In this document: piece after piece, positions 1-6,367 of the stretch | Position numbering within the stretch: the first letter of the stretch is position 1 | Layout of the letters: each line of letters opens with the position of its first letter | Assembly (NCBI GenBank): GCA_021781315.1 | Contig: JAJXXB010000174.1 | Location: 1 to 6,923 of the forward strand | Reading direction: 5' to 3' | From: Actinomycetes bacterium | GTDB taxonomy: Bacteria; Actinomycetota; Acidimicrobiia; Acidimicrobiales; RAAP-2 | Length of the DNA stretch: 6,923 nt | The notes under the pieces: model-generated | What the model was told of the DNA's origin: nothing | The model's input: the letters and a program-made list of their open reading frames with translations, nothing else | The model's database searches: none | Position numbers and translations under genes: made by a program

Positions 1-168
1 CGCCCGTGCCACGTGGGCGAGCAGTCGTCGTCGATCCTCGACCACGACCGGCACCATCACGCTGGCGAGTCCCGACGCCGTGGGTGCCACGAGCAGGCCG
101 GCGCCGGCGCGCTCGACGATGGCCCAGCTGGCGTCAGCGTCCTGGGCGAAGGCGGGTGGGTTGTACAC
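1..168 (-). CDS. PaiB-like FMN-binding protein, N-terminal fragment (runs off left edge)
   Basis: The first 56 codons of a minus-strand gene lie here; the rest is beyond position 1. The start is taken as GTG at 168-166, because the TGA at 183-181 closes the frame just upstream and this start gives the typical family opening, (M)YNPPAF. The next residues keep the PaiB / FMN_bind_2 pattern: a helix, then GAGLLVAPT, a GLASVMVPVVV strand and LLAHVARA ending near residue 56. In the family this matches 'lvt...gl.as.lP' followed by 'l.gHvARaNp'. Such proteins fold like flavin-reductase split barrels, are usually about 200 residues long, and are often annotated as negative transcriptional regulators after Bacillus PaiB; biochemical proof is thin. 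The start lies 12 nt after the ClC stop with no clear ribosome binding site, so it is probably cotranscribed with the ClC gene. Family assignment is good; function is inferred. Confidence 0.8.
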   Translation of the reverse strand, partial: MYNPPAFAQDADASWAIVERAGAGLLVAPTASGLASVMVPVVVEDRRRLLAHVARA

Positions 169-180
169 GAACCAATTGTT

Positions 181-1584
181 TCACGCGCGCGCGCCGTCGC
201 CGTCGGCGGCCTCGGCCGGTTCGTGACGCGGCAGCCTCGCCGAGTACATCGAGTAGCCGTCGATGTAGCGAACGAGCATCGTCGCGATCGCGGTCGCCAC
301 GATCATCGGGGCCATCAACGCGAAGCCCGTGTGGGTCATCTCGAGCACCAAGACGAGCCCCACCAGCGGGGCCTGCATCGAGGCGCCGATCATCGCGGCC
401 GCGCCGACCAGCGCGTAGGCGCCCACCGGCGTACCCGGCCAGAGGTGGCTCCACGCGATGCCGAGCGCCCCGCCGAGCACCGCCCCGGTCGAGAGGAACG
501 GGGTGAAGACGCCCCCCGCCGCTCCGCTGCCCAGGGTCAGCGCCGTGACGAAGGGCTTCAACGCGAAGAGCGCGAAGAGCAGCCCGAAGCCGCCGACGCC
601 GAGGAAGGCCATGTGGGCCATGTCCTTGCCGTTGCCGAAGAGCTGCGGGTACCAGATGCCGAGCACGCCGACGAGGGCGAACACCACGGGCATGGCCCAG
701 AAGAGGTGCACGCCGGGGGCGCGGTGATACGAGACCCACCCGATCGCGCGCACGTAGACGACCGCCACGAGCCCGGTGACGACGCCGGCGAGCACCGACC
801 ACGTCATGATCGCCCCGCTGAAGCGATAAAGCGGCACGTCGGCGTAGGTCGCTCCGTTGGGCAGGTAGGCCCAGCCCACGAAGGTCGCGAGCCCCGAGCA
901 GACGAGCGCCGGGGCGACCACGGGCAAGGTCAGGCTGCCGTAGAGGACCTCGGCGGTGAAGAGGGCGCCGCCCAGCGGCACGTTGTACACCGCGGCCAGG
1001 CCCGCGCCCCCGCCGCAGGCGACCAACAGGCGCTTCTGGGCGTTGGTGAGGCGGAACCACCCGCCGAGCACGCTCGCCGAGGCGCCGCCCATCAGCTTGG
1101 GCGCCGCCTCGCGGCCGATCGAGGCGCCGAGCCCGATCACGACCTCCGAGACGAGCGAGGTCAGGATGCTGCGCCGCCACGAGAGCTTGCCGTCACCGCG
1201 CCAGAGCGCGTCGTCGATCTCGGCGCGCTCGCGGCGCAGCAGGCGCCGGATCAGGTACCAGCCGGTCGCGCCGATCACGCTGGCCACCAGTAGCGAGGTC
1301 ACCCGCCGCGCGCCCGAGACCGCGGCGACGGCGTCCTGGTAGCTGCCGCTGTGGTAGTGGAACGCGGCGTTCTCGGCGAGGGCGAGGACCCACATCAAGA
1401 AGTCGCCCAGGAGACCGGTGGCCACCCCGGTGAGAACGAGCGCCACCCAGAAGGGGCCGTTCAGCGCGGTGGCGCCGTCGTGGGTGACGTTGGGCTGCTC
1501 CATGGCGCCGCGCCCCGACGCGATGCGACGCTTGATCAACGGCTGGGGGACCCGCTGGCGCTCGCTACCCTCGCGCTGTCTCAC
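181..1584 (-). CDS. ClC-family anion channel / H+-coupled antiporter
   Basis: A 467-residue multi-membrane protein of the voltage-gated chloride channel family, near the usual bacterial length. Hydrophobic helices start at about residue 44. Family landmarks are GLGASIGREAAP (151-162) with the likely gating glutamate E159, GLAAVYNVPLGGALFTAE (195-212), the anion-binding loop GSGAAGGVFTP (352-362), and SMYSARL (445-451) with Y447 at the position of the central pore tyrosine (E. coli Y445). Two canonical elements are not seen: no GSGIP serine-loop motif precedes the GREAAP segment, and the residue after E212 is valine where E. coli ClC has the proton-relay glutamate E203. It therefore belongs to a divergent subgroup, and neither anion choice nor proton coupling can be read from sequence. 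The GTG start at 1584 has GAGG 7 nt upstream. An internal ATG at 1503 (residue 28) would remove a basic, poorly conserved leader and is a real alternative. Confidence 0.93.
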   Translation of the reverse strand: MRQREGSERQRVPQPLIKRRIASGRGAMEQPNVTHDGATALNGPFWVALVLTGVATGLLGDFLMWVLALAENAAFHYHSGSYQDAVAAVSGARRVTSLLVASVIGATGWYLIRRLLRRERAEIDDALWRGDGKLSWRRSILTSLVSEVVIGLGASIGREAAPKLMGGASASVLGGWFRLTNAQKRLLVACGGGAGLAAVYNVPLGGALFTAEVLYGSLTLPVVAPALVCSGLATFVGWAYLPNGATYADVPLYRFSGAIMTWSVLAGVVTGLVAVVYVRAIGWVSYHRAPGVHLFWAMPVVFALVGVLGIWYPQLFGNGKDMAHMAFLGVGGFGLLFALFALKPFVTALTLGSGAAGGVFTPFLSTGAVLGGALGIAWSHLWPGTPVGAYALVGAAAMIGASMQAPLVGLVLVLEMTHTGFALMAPMIVATAIATMLVRYIDGYSMYSARLPRHEPAEAADGDGARA

Positions 1585-1654
1585 GTGTCAACCTCGCCCC
1601 GCGGGCCGCGCCCGATGCCACGGGCCCTCTGTCGAGAGCCAGTGTAGAGCGCGA

Positions 1655-1819
1655 TCAGTCGCGTCCCTGGCGCGCGAGTGAGCAACCCGGACGGTGCTCG
1701 TCGCGCTCGTTGAGGATCATGCCGCACTCCTCGCACACCAAGTGAGCCCAGCAGACCTCGTCGCCCCCCGTGTCGCCGAGGGACTCGAGTTGGGGCTCGT
1801 CGTGGGAGGTGTCACCCAT
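1655..1819 (-). CDS. Small Cys/His-rich probable zinc-binding protein (54 aa)
   Basis: A 54-residue acidic protein with a Cys/His-rich core: C23, H26, then C29-x2-C32, and H42-x3-C46 in the segment HRPGC. C29, C32, H42 and C46 could form one zinc site; C23 and H26 are extra candidate ligands. The first 20 residues are acidic and probably disordered. No named domain or function is recognised, but the core resembles small conserved actinobacterial proteins I recall by pattern only. The same frame stays open far upstream, but that part lies opposite the HEAT-repeat gene and is taken as a shadow. The chosen start is ATG at 1819, with an in-frame GTG directly before it at 1822. There is no ribosome binding site, while a TAGCGT box sits just upstream, suggesting a leaderless or nearly leaderless message. 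The ClC gene follows 70 nt downstream on the same strand. That it is a real gene is likely; its role is unknown. Confidence 0.6.
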   Translation of the reverse strand: MGDTSHDEPQLESLGDTGGDEVCWAHLVCEECGMILNERDEHRPGCSLARQGRD

Positions 1820-1833
1820 CACGAGGAACGCTA
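1820..1833 (-). promoter_or_regulatory. Possible -10 box of the small Cys/His-rich gene
   Basis: On the minus strand TAGCGT (1833-1828) fits the actinobacterial TANNNT -10 pattern and lies 8 nt before the ATG at 1819, or 5 nt before the adjacent in-frame GTG at 1822. No good -35 box is visible, and the whole element lies in the 21-nt gap to the divergent HEAT-repeat start. The short motif alone could be chance. Confidence 0.3.
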
Positions 1834-1840
1834 GCGGGAG

Positions 1841-2323
1841 ATGGCGCGGCCGACCTCGCGGTGCGAGACTCGGTCCGTGACCAGCCACTGGGCCGATTCG
1901 CCGCGCACGAGCGTCCGGCGTCACGGCGCCCTCGTGGGTGAAGACGCCCTGGTCAAAGCGCTGATCACCCTCCTCGAGGGCGGCGCGCTGACCGCCGAGC
2001 TGGGTGAGGTCTTGGCCGGCCCCGCGTCGCGCCCGGTGCTCGCGGGCCGCCAAGGTGGCCCCTCGGGCTACTGGGCGCGGGTCTGGGCGCTGCGCGGACT
2101 GCTCTACGTCTTTGACGCCACGGCGAATCCGTTCGTCGTCGCCGCGTGCGAGGACCCGGCCTGGCGGGTACGCGAGATGGCTCTCAAGGTCATCGCCGCG
2201 CATCGCATCGACGACGGCCTCGACGCCGCCGCGCGCTGCCAGGGCGACGACGTCGCGCGCGTGCGCACGGCCGCCGCGCGCGCGCTCGTGCGACTCGTCA
2301 ACGCGGGGACGGATCCGAACTGA
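1841..2323 (+). CDS. HEAT-repeat protein
   Basis: A 160-residue soluble protein made mainly of paired helices. The conserved part starts at about residue 38 (a helix, then GPASRPVLAG at 60-69), continues through YWARVWALRGLLYVFD (77-92), and contains two HEAT-like units: about 93-120, with DPAWRVREMALKVIAAHR, and about 121-152, with DDVARVRTAAARALVRL. The D-x-x-x-R-V-R/x-A spacing is typical of HEAT/PBS-lyase-like repeats, which act as protein-binding scaffolds. No catalytic motif is visible. The ATG at 1841 is used because it is the most upstream start; GGGAG abuts it with no spacer, so initiation there is uncertain. GTG at 1877 or at 1934 would drop the unconserved first 12 or 31 residues. 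The stop lies inside the convergent monooxygenase-fold gene (26-nt overlap). The partner is unknown. Confidence 0.78.
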   Translation: MARPTSRCETRSVTSHWADSPRTSVRRHGALVGEDALVKALITLLEGGALTAELGEVLAGPASRPVLAGRQGGPSGYWARVWALRGLLYVFDATANPFVVAACEDPAWRVREMALKVIAAHRIDDGLDAAARCQGDDVARVRTAAARALVRLVNAGTDPN

Positions 2324-2612
2324 AGATCCGCTCGTCGAGGACCTCGGCGATCGAGATCTCGTAGGACTCGTAGAACTCGTCACGTCCGCGCCGCTGCGCC
2401 TCGCGGTGGGCCGGGTGGCGGGCCCAGGCGTCGTGGCTCGCGCGGTCCACGAAGCGCACGATCGTCACGCGATCGCCGTTGGGCGCGGCGAAGAACGCCT
2501 CGTCGACGAAGCCCTCCATCGCGTGGGCGAGTTCGCTCATCTCGAGCGCGAGGGGTCGGTACTGGGCCTCGACCCCCGGGCGCAGCCGGCTGCGAAAGAC
2601 CGTCAGTATCAC
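2298..2612 (-). CDS. Antibiotic-biosynthesis-monooxygenase (ABM) fold protein
   Basis: A 104-residue single-domain protein with the dimeric alpha/beta ABM pattern: first strand ILTVFRSRL (2-10), a helix around 16-32, GFVDEAFFAAPNGDRVTIVRFVD (34-56) as the central strands, then WARHPAHREAQRRGRDEFYESYEI (63-86). The W-x-x-HP-x-H-x-x-AQ-x-x-GR-x-x-FY signature is frequent in small actinobacterial ABM proteins. Family members include quinol monooxygenases, haem-degrading enzymes and many of unknown substrate; none can be chosen here. The GTG start overlaps the methyltransferase stop as GTGA (2609-2612). GGGGGAGG lies only 1 nt before the GTG, so termination-reinitiation is the likely mode of translation. 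It is the last gene of the four-gene operon, and its final 26 nt overlap the end of the convergent HEAT-repeat gene. Confidence 0.85.
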   Translation of the reverse strand: MILTVFRSRLRPGVEAQYRPLALEMSELAHAMEGFVDEAFFAAPNGDRVTIVRFVDRASHDAWARHPAHREAQRRGRDEFYESYEISIAEVLDERIFSSDPSPR

Positions 2613-3283
2613 GCCTCCCCCGTCCGATCGACCTCCACGAAGGTGAAGAGGCGTCGCCCCGGAGAGTACCGACCGGGCGCGACGTCGAGCCGGTGGGTGC
2701 CAACGGTGAACTCGAACTCCTCGGGCGCGGCGAACTGCTCCTCGACGAAGCCCACGCGGGCGAACGACGCGCGCAGTGACGGTGTGACGTCAGGGGGTTT
2801 GCGATGCCTCGTCCACACGACGCGCGCGTTCGCCCGGCACAGCGACGGCAGGTAGGACACGGTGCGCGCGATGTCGCGATCGGAGATGTTGCCGAAGACC
2901 CCGCAGACCATCACCAGGTCGGCGGGCACCGCGCCGTCGTAGAGGTCGGTGACCGACGCATCGCCGAGAACGACCTCGACGTTGTCGAGGCCGTGGCGCG
3001 CCGCCAGCTCGCGCGCGTAGGCCGCGTTGGACTCGTCGAGCTCGATCAGGCGGGCGGTCACGTCGCCCGCGCGCGGGTGCGTCGCCAGCACGCCGATGAG
3101 GTCGCGGCCCTGACCCGCGCAGATCGACAGGACCTGGATCGGGCCCGGGGGGCAACTGTCGAAGACCAGCGCCGTCTGGCGCTGGACCTCGAGGAGTCGC
3201 TGGGACAGGTAGGACGTCGGGTCCTCGTACGGCTCGTGCCACTGCGCCCAGTGTGAAGGAGTCACGACGTGAGCGTATGTCAC
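2609..3283 (-). CDS. Class I SAM-dependent methyltransferase, substrate unknown
   Basis: A 224-residue Rossmann-fold methyltransferase. An N-terminal helical cap carries WHEPYEDPTSYLSQRL (15-30). Motif I is VLSICAGQGRDL (51-62). The acidic residue ending strand 2 lies in LIELDESNA (79-87), where E81 or D83 should contact the SAM ribose. LGDASVTD (106-113) fits the adenine-contact region, and ADLVMVCGVFGNISDRDI (121-138) is the strand-4 motif. VVWTRHRKPPDVTPSLR (155-171) follows. This CAGQGRDL / CGVFGNI / WTRHR set is shared by an actinobacterial group usually named only as class I SAM-dependent methyltransferase, and no substrate is indicated. The GTG start at 3283 overlaps the stop of the deacylase homologue as GTGA (3280-3283). 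A second in-frame GTG at 3265 would lose six residues, but the overlap favours the longer form. Confidence 0.88.
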   Translation of the reverse strand: MTYAHVVTPSHWAQWHEPYEDPTSYLSQRLLEVQRQTALVFDSCPPGPIQVLSICAGQGRDLIGVLATHPRAGDVTARLIELDESNAAYARELAARHGLDNVEVVLGDASVTDLYDGAVPADLVMVCGVFGNISDRDIARTVSYLPSLCRANARVVWTRHRKPPDVTPSLRASFARVGFVEEQFAAPEEFEFTVGTHRLDVAPGRYSPGRRLFTFVEVDRTGEA

Positions 3284-3783
3284 GGATTCGCGATCGCGAC
3301 GGGCACGGCGCGCGCGCCCGTCGCGTCGCGCAGCTCGGCGAACGTCGTGGGAAAGACGGCGTGGGGATGCCCCGCCGCGGCCCAGATCACGTCGTAGCCG
3401 TCGAGGTCCTCGTCGATCAGCACGACGCGCTCCTCGCCGTCGGCCCAGCCCAACGGACTCACCCCACCGATCGAGAACCCCGAGACGGACTTCACGTAGT
3501 CGGCGTCGACCCGCTCGAGGCGCGACAGCCCCAGGTCCGCCGCGACGAGGTCGGCATCCACGCGGTGCGCGCCGCTCGTGATCACCAGCACGGGCGCGCC
3601 GTCACCGGTGCGAAAGACGATCGACGCCGCGATCTGACCGACCGCCACCCCGAGGGCCGCGGCGGCGTCGAGCGCGGTGCGGGTGCTGTCGGCGAGCACA
3701 CGGATCTCGCCGGCGATCCCGGCCGCGGCCAGGGCGGCGCGCACCCGCGCCACCGCCGGCCGAGAGAGCACCGCCTCGCTCAT
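3280..3783 (-). CDS. YbaK/EbsC-family aminoacyl-tRNA deacylase homologue
   Basis: A 167-residue cytoplasmic protein of the YbaK / prolyl-tRNA-editing superfamily, whose characterised members hydrolyse wrongly charged aminoacyl-tRNAs in trans. Landmarks are IAASIVFR (51-58), VLVITSGAHRVD (65-76), VSGFSIGGVSPLG (100-112, the glycine-rich substrate loop), LIDEDL (122-127) and AAAGHPHAVF (135-144). The lysine after Q-x-x in E. coli YbaK (K46) aligns by eye with A53 here, so the usual catalytic-site lysine is missing. Some actinobacterial relatives, as I recall them, carry a non-lysine residue there, so this may be a subgroup trait. Substrate and activity are therefore unassigned. The ATG start overlaps the aminopeptidase stop as ATGA (3780-3783); no ribosome binding site is evident, consistent with coupled translation. 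Confidence 0.9.
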   Translation of the reverse strand: MSEAVLSRPAVARVRAALAAAGIAGEIRVLADSTRTALDAAAALGVAVGQIAASIVFRTGDGAPVLVITSGAHRVDADLVAADLGLSRLERVDADYVKSVSGFSIGGVSPLGWADGEERVVLIDEDLDGYDVIWAAAGHPHAVFPTTFAELRDATGARAVPVAIANP

Positions 3784-6320
3784 TGAGCCAGGAACGCGTC
3801 CAGGGTGCCCATCAGGTCCGGGCGCGCGCGCTCGGCCCAGGCCACGTTCACGTCCATGACGTCGAGGAACTGGGCGATCTGGCGTTGGCCCGTGGGCACG
3901 GGGTGCGACTCGAGGAACGCGCGCACCGTCGCGGCGAAGGCGCGATCACTGATGAAGGACTCGACGCCCGCGGCCATCGGCGCGTGGGAGGTCTCCGGGA
4001 ACCGCGCGAGGGCCTCGTCCCAGCGTGCCGCGAGTCGCGACCAGACCTCTCGTCCGGCCACCAGGTTGGTGAGGAGGGCGCGGATGACGTAGGGCGCGTC
4101 CTGGGTGCGCACGTCGCCAAAGGTCCCCTCGAAGGCCGACAGGACCACCTCGGGATCGCGTGAGCTCGCCGGCGCGAAGAGGTAACGCTGCTCGTCCTGA
4201 GGGGTGGCCGCGCTCTTGCGGCGTGCCTCGCACGTCGCGGCGTCGCCGGGGCGGTTCTGGTGCAGTGTGATCGCCACGATGGCGTCGGCCAGGTCGCCGC
4301 TCAGCGTGCCCGCGTCGAAGCGGACCGCAGCCTCCTCGGCGATCGACGCGTCGCGACCGATCGTTCCCAGCATCCGCAGCGTCAACGCGCGCAGCTCGCT
4401 GGCCTGCGTGCTCTCGCCGGGCACCGGGTCCCAGCCCAGACGCACGTAGACGGGCGAGAAGAGCTCCTCGGCCACGCGCGCGAGCAGCTCGCGCGTCGCG
4501 TCGTCGGCGATGCGATCGGCCATCCCCAAGGCGCGCGCCACGATCCCCCACGGAGTGGGCTCGTCGAGATGGGCCAGGCCGCGCGCCAACGCGAGCAGGT
4601 CGGCCAGGCTCGAGCGCCCGAGCAGGTTGGCCGCCCACGTGTCCGAGAAGAGCACCGCGCGCTCGGCCTCGTCGAGGTCGCTGAGGCGTCCCGCGATCTG
4701 GGCGAGATGCGCCGAGGCGTACGCGGTGCGATAGAAGCCGGCGCCGCCGGCGTTCACCAGGGTCACCCCGCGCGTGGCCAGCGCTACCCGGGTCTCATCG
4801 AGCAACACGCGGCTCGTGTCGCTCTCGCCCAGCGAGCGCGTCAGCACCGGCACCTGCCAGGTCGCGCCGATGTTCGACTCGCCCGTGCTCTCACGGAAGA
4901 AGAAGGGCGACTGGGCGAGCGTCGCCCCGTCGTAAGCGAGGAGGGGGAACCCGCCCTGGAGGATCCAGGTGTCCATGATCGAACCCACCGGCTCGCCCGA
5001 GGCGGCCTCGAGCGCCGACCACAGGTCGGCGGTGACGGCGTTGTCGTAGGCGTGGCGCGACAGGTAGAGGCGCACGCCGTCGCGAAAGACGTCCTCGCCC
5101 AGGTACTGCTCGAGCATGCGCAGCACCGAGCAGCCCTTCTCGTAGGTCAGCACGTCGAACATGCCCCGGCACTCGTTGGGCGAGACGACGCGATACTCGA
5201 TGGGTCGCGTCGAGTGCTGGGAGTCGACCGTGAAGGCGCGGTCGCGCGACAAGGTGAAGCTGACCCACTTCTTCCACTCGGGCTTGAAGTGATCGGTGCA
5301 GATCGACTCCATGAACGTGGCGAAGGCCTCGTTGAGCCAGATCCCCTCCCACCACTCCATGGTCACGAGGTCGCCGAACCACATGTGGGCCAGTTCGTGG
5401 TTCACCACGAGCACCGTGTTCTCGCGCTCGCGCTGGGACGCGTGGGTGGGATCGATGAGGAGGTACTCCTCGCGAAACGTCACGCACCCGAGGTTCTCCA
5501 TGGCCCCGGCCGCGAAGTCGGGCACCGCAACGAGGTCGACCTTGTCGCCCGGGTAGGGCCGGTCGAAGTACTCGGTGAAGAACTCGAGCGCGTGCACGGC
5601 GGCCTCCATGGCGTAGCCCGTCAGGTGCCCCTTGCCCCGGGGATGGATGACGCGCACGGGCACCCCGGCCACCGTCGTCACCGCCGACGCCTCGAAGGGC
5701 CCCACGACGAAGGCCACGAGGTAGGTCGACATGACCATCGTGGGGGCGAAGCGCACCTCTCGCCGTCCCTCGCCCACGTCGACCGAGGACACCTCGGCGC
5801 TGTTGGAGTACGCGTTGAGGCCCGCCGCCACCACCAGGGTCACCTCGAAGGTCGCCTTGAACGCCGGGTCGTCCCAGCAGGGGAACGCTCGGCGCGCGTC
5901 GGTGGCCTCGAACTGCGTGGTGGCGATCGTGTGGGTCGTGCCGTCGGCGTCCTCGTAGGTCGAGCGATAGAAGCCGTGCAGCTGGTCGTTGAGGACCCCG
6001 CGGAACGAGATCTCGAGCGTTGCGGCGCCCGGGGGGACGACGTCGGCGACGTCGAAGGTCACGGTCTCGAGCTCGGCGTCGACGCGCGGCGCGGACGTCG
6101 TGAGCCGACGCTCGCCCACGCGCACGGCGCTCGCCTCGATCTCGAGGTCGAGGGCGTTGAGCGAGATCGACGATGTCGCCTCGGCGAGGTCGAGGTCGAT
6201 CTCCACGCGACCCGCGAAGGTCGCGGCGTCGAGGTCGGGCTCCATCGTCAAGCGGTAGGCGTGCGGCACGACCGTCGTCGCCAGTCGGTAGGGATTGTCA
6301 AAGGTAGGGTTTCGTCTCAC
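3780..6320 (-). CDS. pepN: Aminopeptidase N, M1 zinc metallopeptidase
   Basis: An 846-residue M1-family aminopeptidase of the usual actinobacterial length, probably cytosolic as no signal peptide is seen. It removes N-terminal residues from peptides and so completes protein and peptide turnover. The N-terminal beta domain (about 10-210) contains QFEATDARRAFPCWDDP (136-152). The exopeptidase motif GAMEN lies at 272-276. The zinc site is HELAH (308-312), followed after 18 residues by E331 in WLNEAF, giving the full HExxH-x18-E set. The transition-state tyrosine is Y393 in TYEKG. The C-terminal half (about 520-846) fits the helical ERAP1_C-type domain. The GTG start at 6320 has no useful ribosome binding site but lies 7 nt after a TAGAGT box, so the message is probably leaderless. 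It is the first gene of a four-gene operon with 4-nt overlaps and diverges from a mycothiol-dependent enzyme gene. Confidence 0.96.
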   Translation of the reverse strand: MRRNPTFDNPYRLATTVVPHAYRLTMEPDLDAATFAGRVEIDLDLAEATSSISLNALDLEIEASAVRVGERRLTTSAPRVDAELETVTFDVADVVPPGAATLEISFRGVLNDQLHGFYRSTYEDADGTTHTIATTQFEATDARRAFPCWDDPAFKATFEVTLVVAAGLNAYSNSAEVSSVDVGEGRREVRFAPTMVMSTYLVAFVVGPFEASAVTTVAGVPVRVIHPRGKGHLTGYAMEAAVHALEFFTEYFDRPYPGDKVDLVAVPDFAAGAMENLGCVTFREEYLLIDPTHASQRERENTVLVVNHELAHMWFGDLVTMEWWEGIWLNEAFATFMESICTDHFKPEWKKWVSFTLSRDRAFTVDSQHSTRPIEYRVVSPNECRGMFDVLTYEKGCSVLRMLEQYLGEDVFRDGVRLYLSRHAYDNAVTADLWSALEAASGEPVGSIMDTWILQGGFPLLAYDGATLAQSPFFFRESTGESNIGATWQVPVLTRSLGESDTSRVLLDETRVALATRGVTLVNAGGAGFYRTAYASAHLAQIAGRLSDLDEAERAVLFSDTWAANLLGRSSLADLLALARGLAHLDEPTPWGIVARALGMADRIADDATRELLARVAEELFSPVYVRLGWDPVPGESTQASELRALTLRMLGTIGRDASIAEEAAVRFDAGTLSGDLADAIVAITLHQNRPGDAATCEARRKSAATPQDEQRYLFAPASSRDPEVVLSAFEGTFGDVRTQDAPYVIRALLTNLVAGREVWSRLAARWDEALARFPETSHAPMAAGVESFISDRAFAATVRAFLESHPVPTGQRQIAQFLDVMDVNVAWAERARPDLMGTLDAFLAQ

Positions 6321-6333
6321 CCCGAGAACTCTA
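6321..6333 (-). promoter_or_regulatory. Probable -10 box of the pepN operon (leaderless start)
   Basis: On the minus strand TAGAGT (6333-6328) matches the actinobacterial TANNNT -10 pattern, and exactly 7 nt separate it from the GTG at 6320. This would place transcription initiation on the first base of the start codon. No -35 consensus is seen; the expected position falls within the inverted repeat at 6336-6361. Confidence 0.5.
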
Positions 6334-6335
6334 TT

Positions 6336-6361
6336 GACGTCGCGGGCGCCCCCGCGACGTC
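6336..6361. promoter_or_regulatory. Perfect inverted repeat in the divergent promoter region, possible operator
   Basis: GACGTCGCGGG (6336-6346) and CCCGCGACGTC (6351-6361) are exact reverse complements, separated by CGCC. The 26-bp element fills the centre of the 59-nt region between the two divergent start codons. It ends 2 bp from the pepN-side TAGAGT box and 6 bp from the other side's TAGGGT box, so it covers the -35 position of both. If both messages are leaderless it is not transcribed, which favours a dimeric DNA-binding protein site over an RNA hairpin. The regulator is unknown. Confidence 0.6.
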
Positions 6362-6367
6362 CCCGCC

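Noticed and set aside
13..1293. A 426-codon plus-strand open frame opposite the ClC gene.
   Set aside because: Its composition (Arg, His, Glu, Gly repeats) is that of a shadow frame, and the minus strand encodes a clear ClC protein.
1650..1663. CGCGA-TCAG-TCGCG hairpin around the stop of the small Cys/His gene, considered as a terminator.
   Set aside because: Stem of only 5 bp with no following T-run on the relevant strand; such short G+C hairpins are common here.
2352..2361. CGAGATCTCG palindrome near the end of the ABM gene.
   Set aside because: It lies in the coding sequence for the conserved YEISIAE segment, so it is explained by codons; too short to call an operator.
1820..2383. Upstream extension of the small Cys/His protein to a 242-residue protein.
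   Set aside because: The extension lies opposite the HEAT-repeat gene, has shadow-frame composition, and is cut off by a plausible start and -10 box at 1819-1833.
2004..2855. A 283-codon plus-strand frame crossing the HEAT-repeat, ABM and methyltransferase genes.
   Set aside because: It spans three better supported genes on both strands and has no family pattern.
3288..3299. TCGCGATCGCGA palindrome, with CGCGATCGCG at 283-292, considered as a repeated element like HIP1.
   Set aside because: Both are inside well supported coding sequence and only two copies were noted; codon use explains them.
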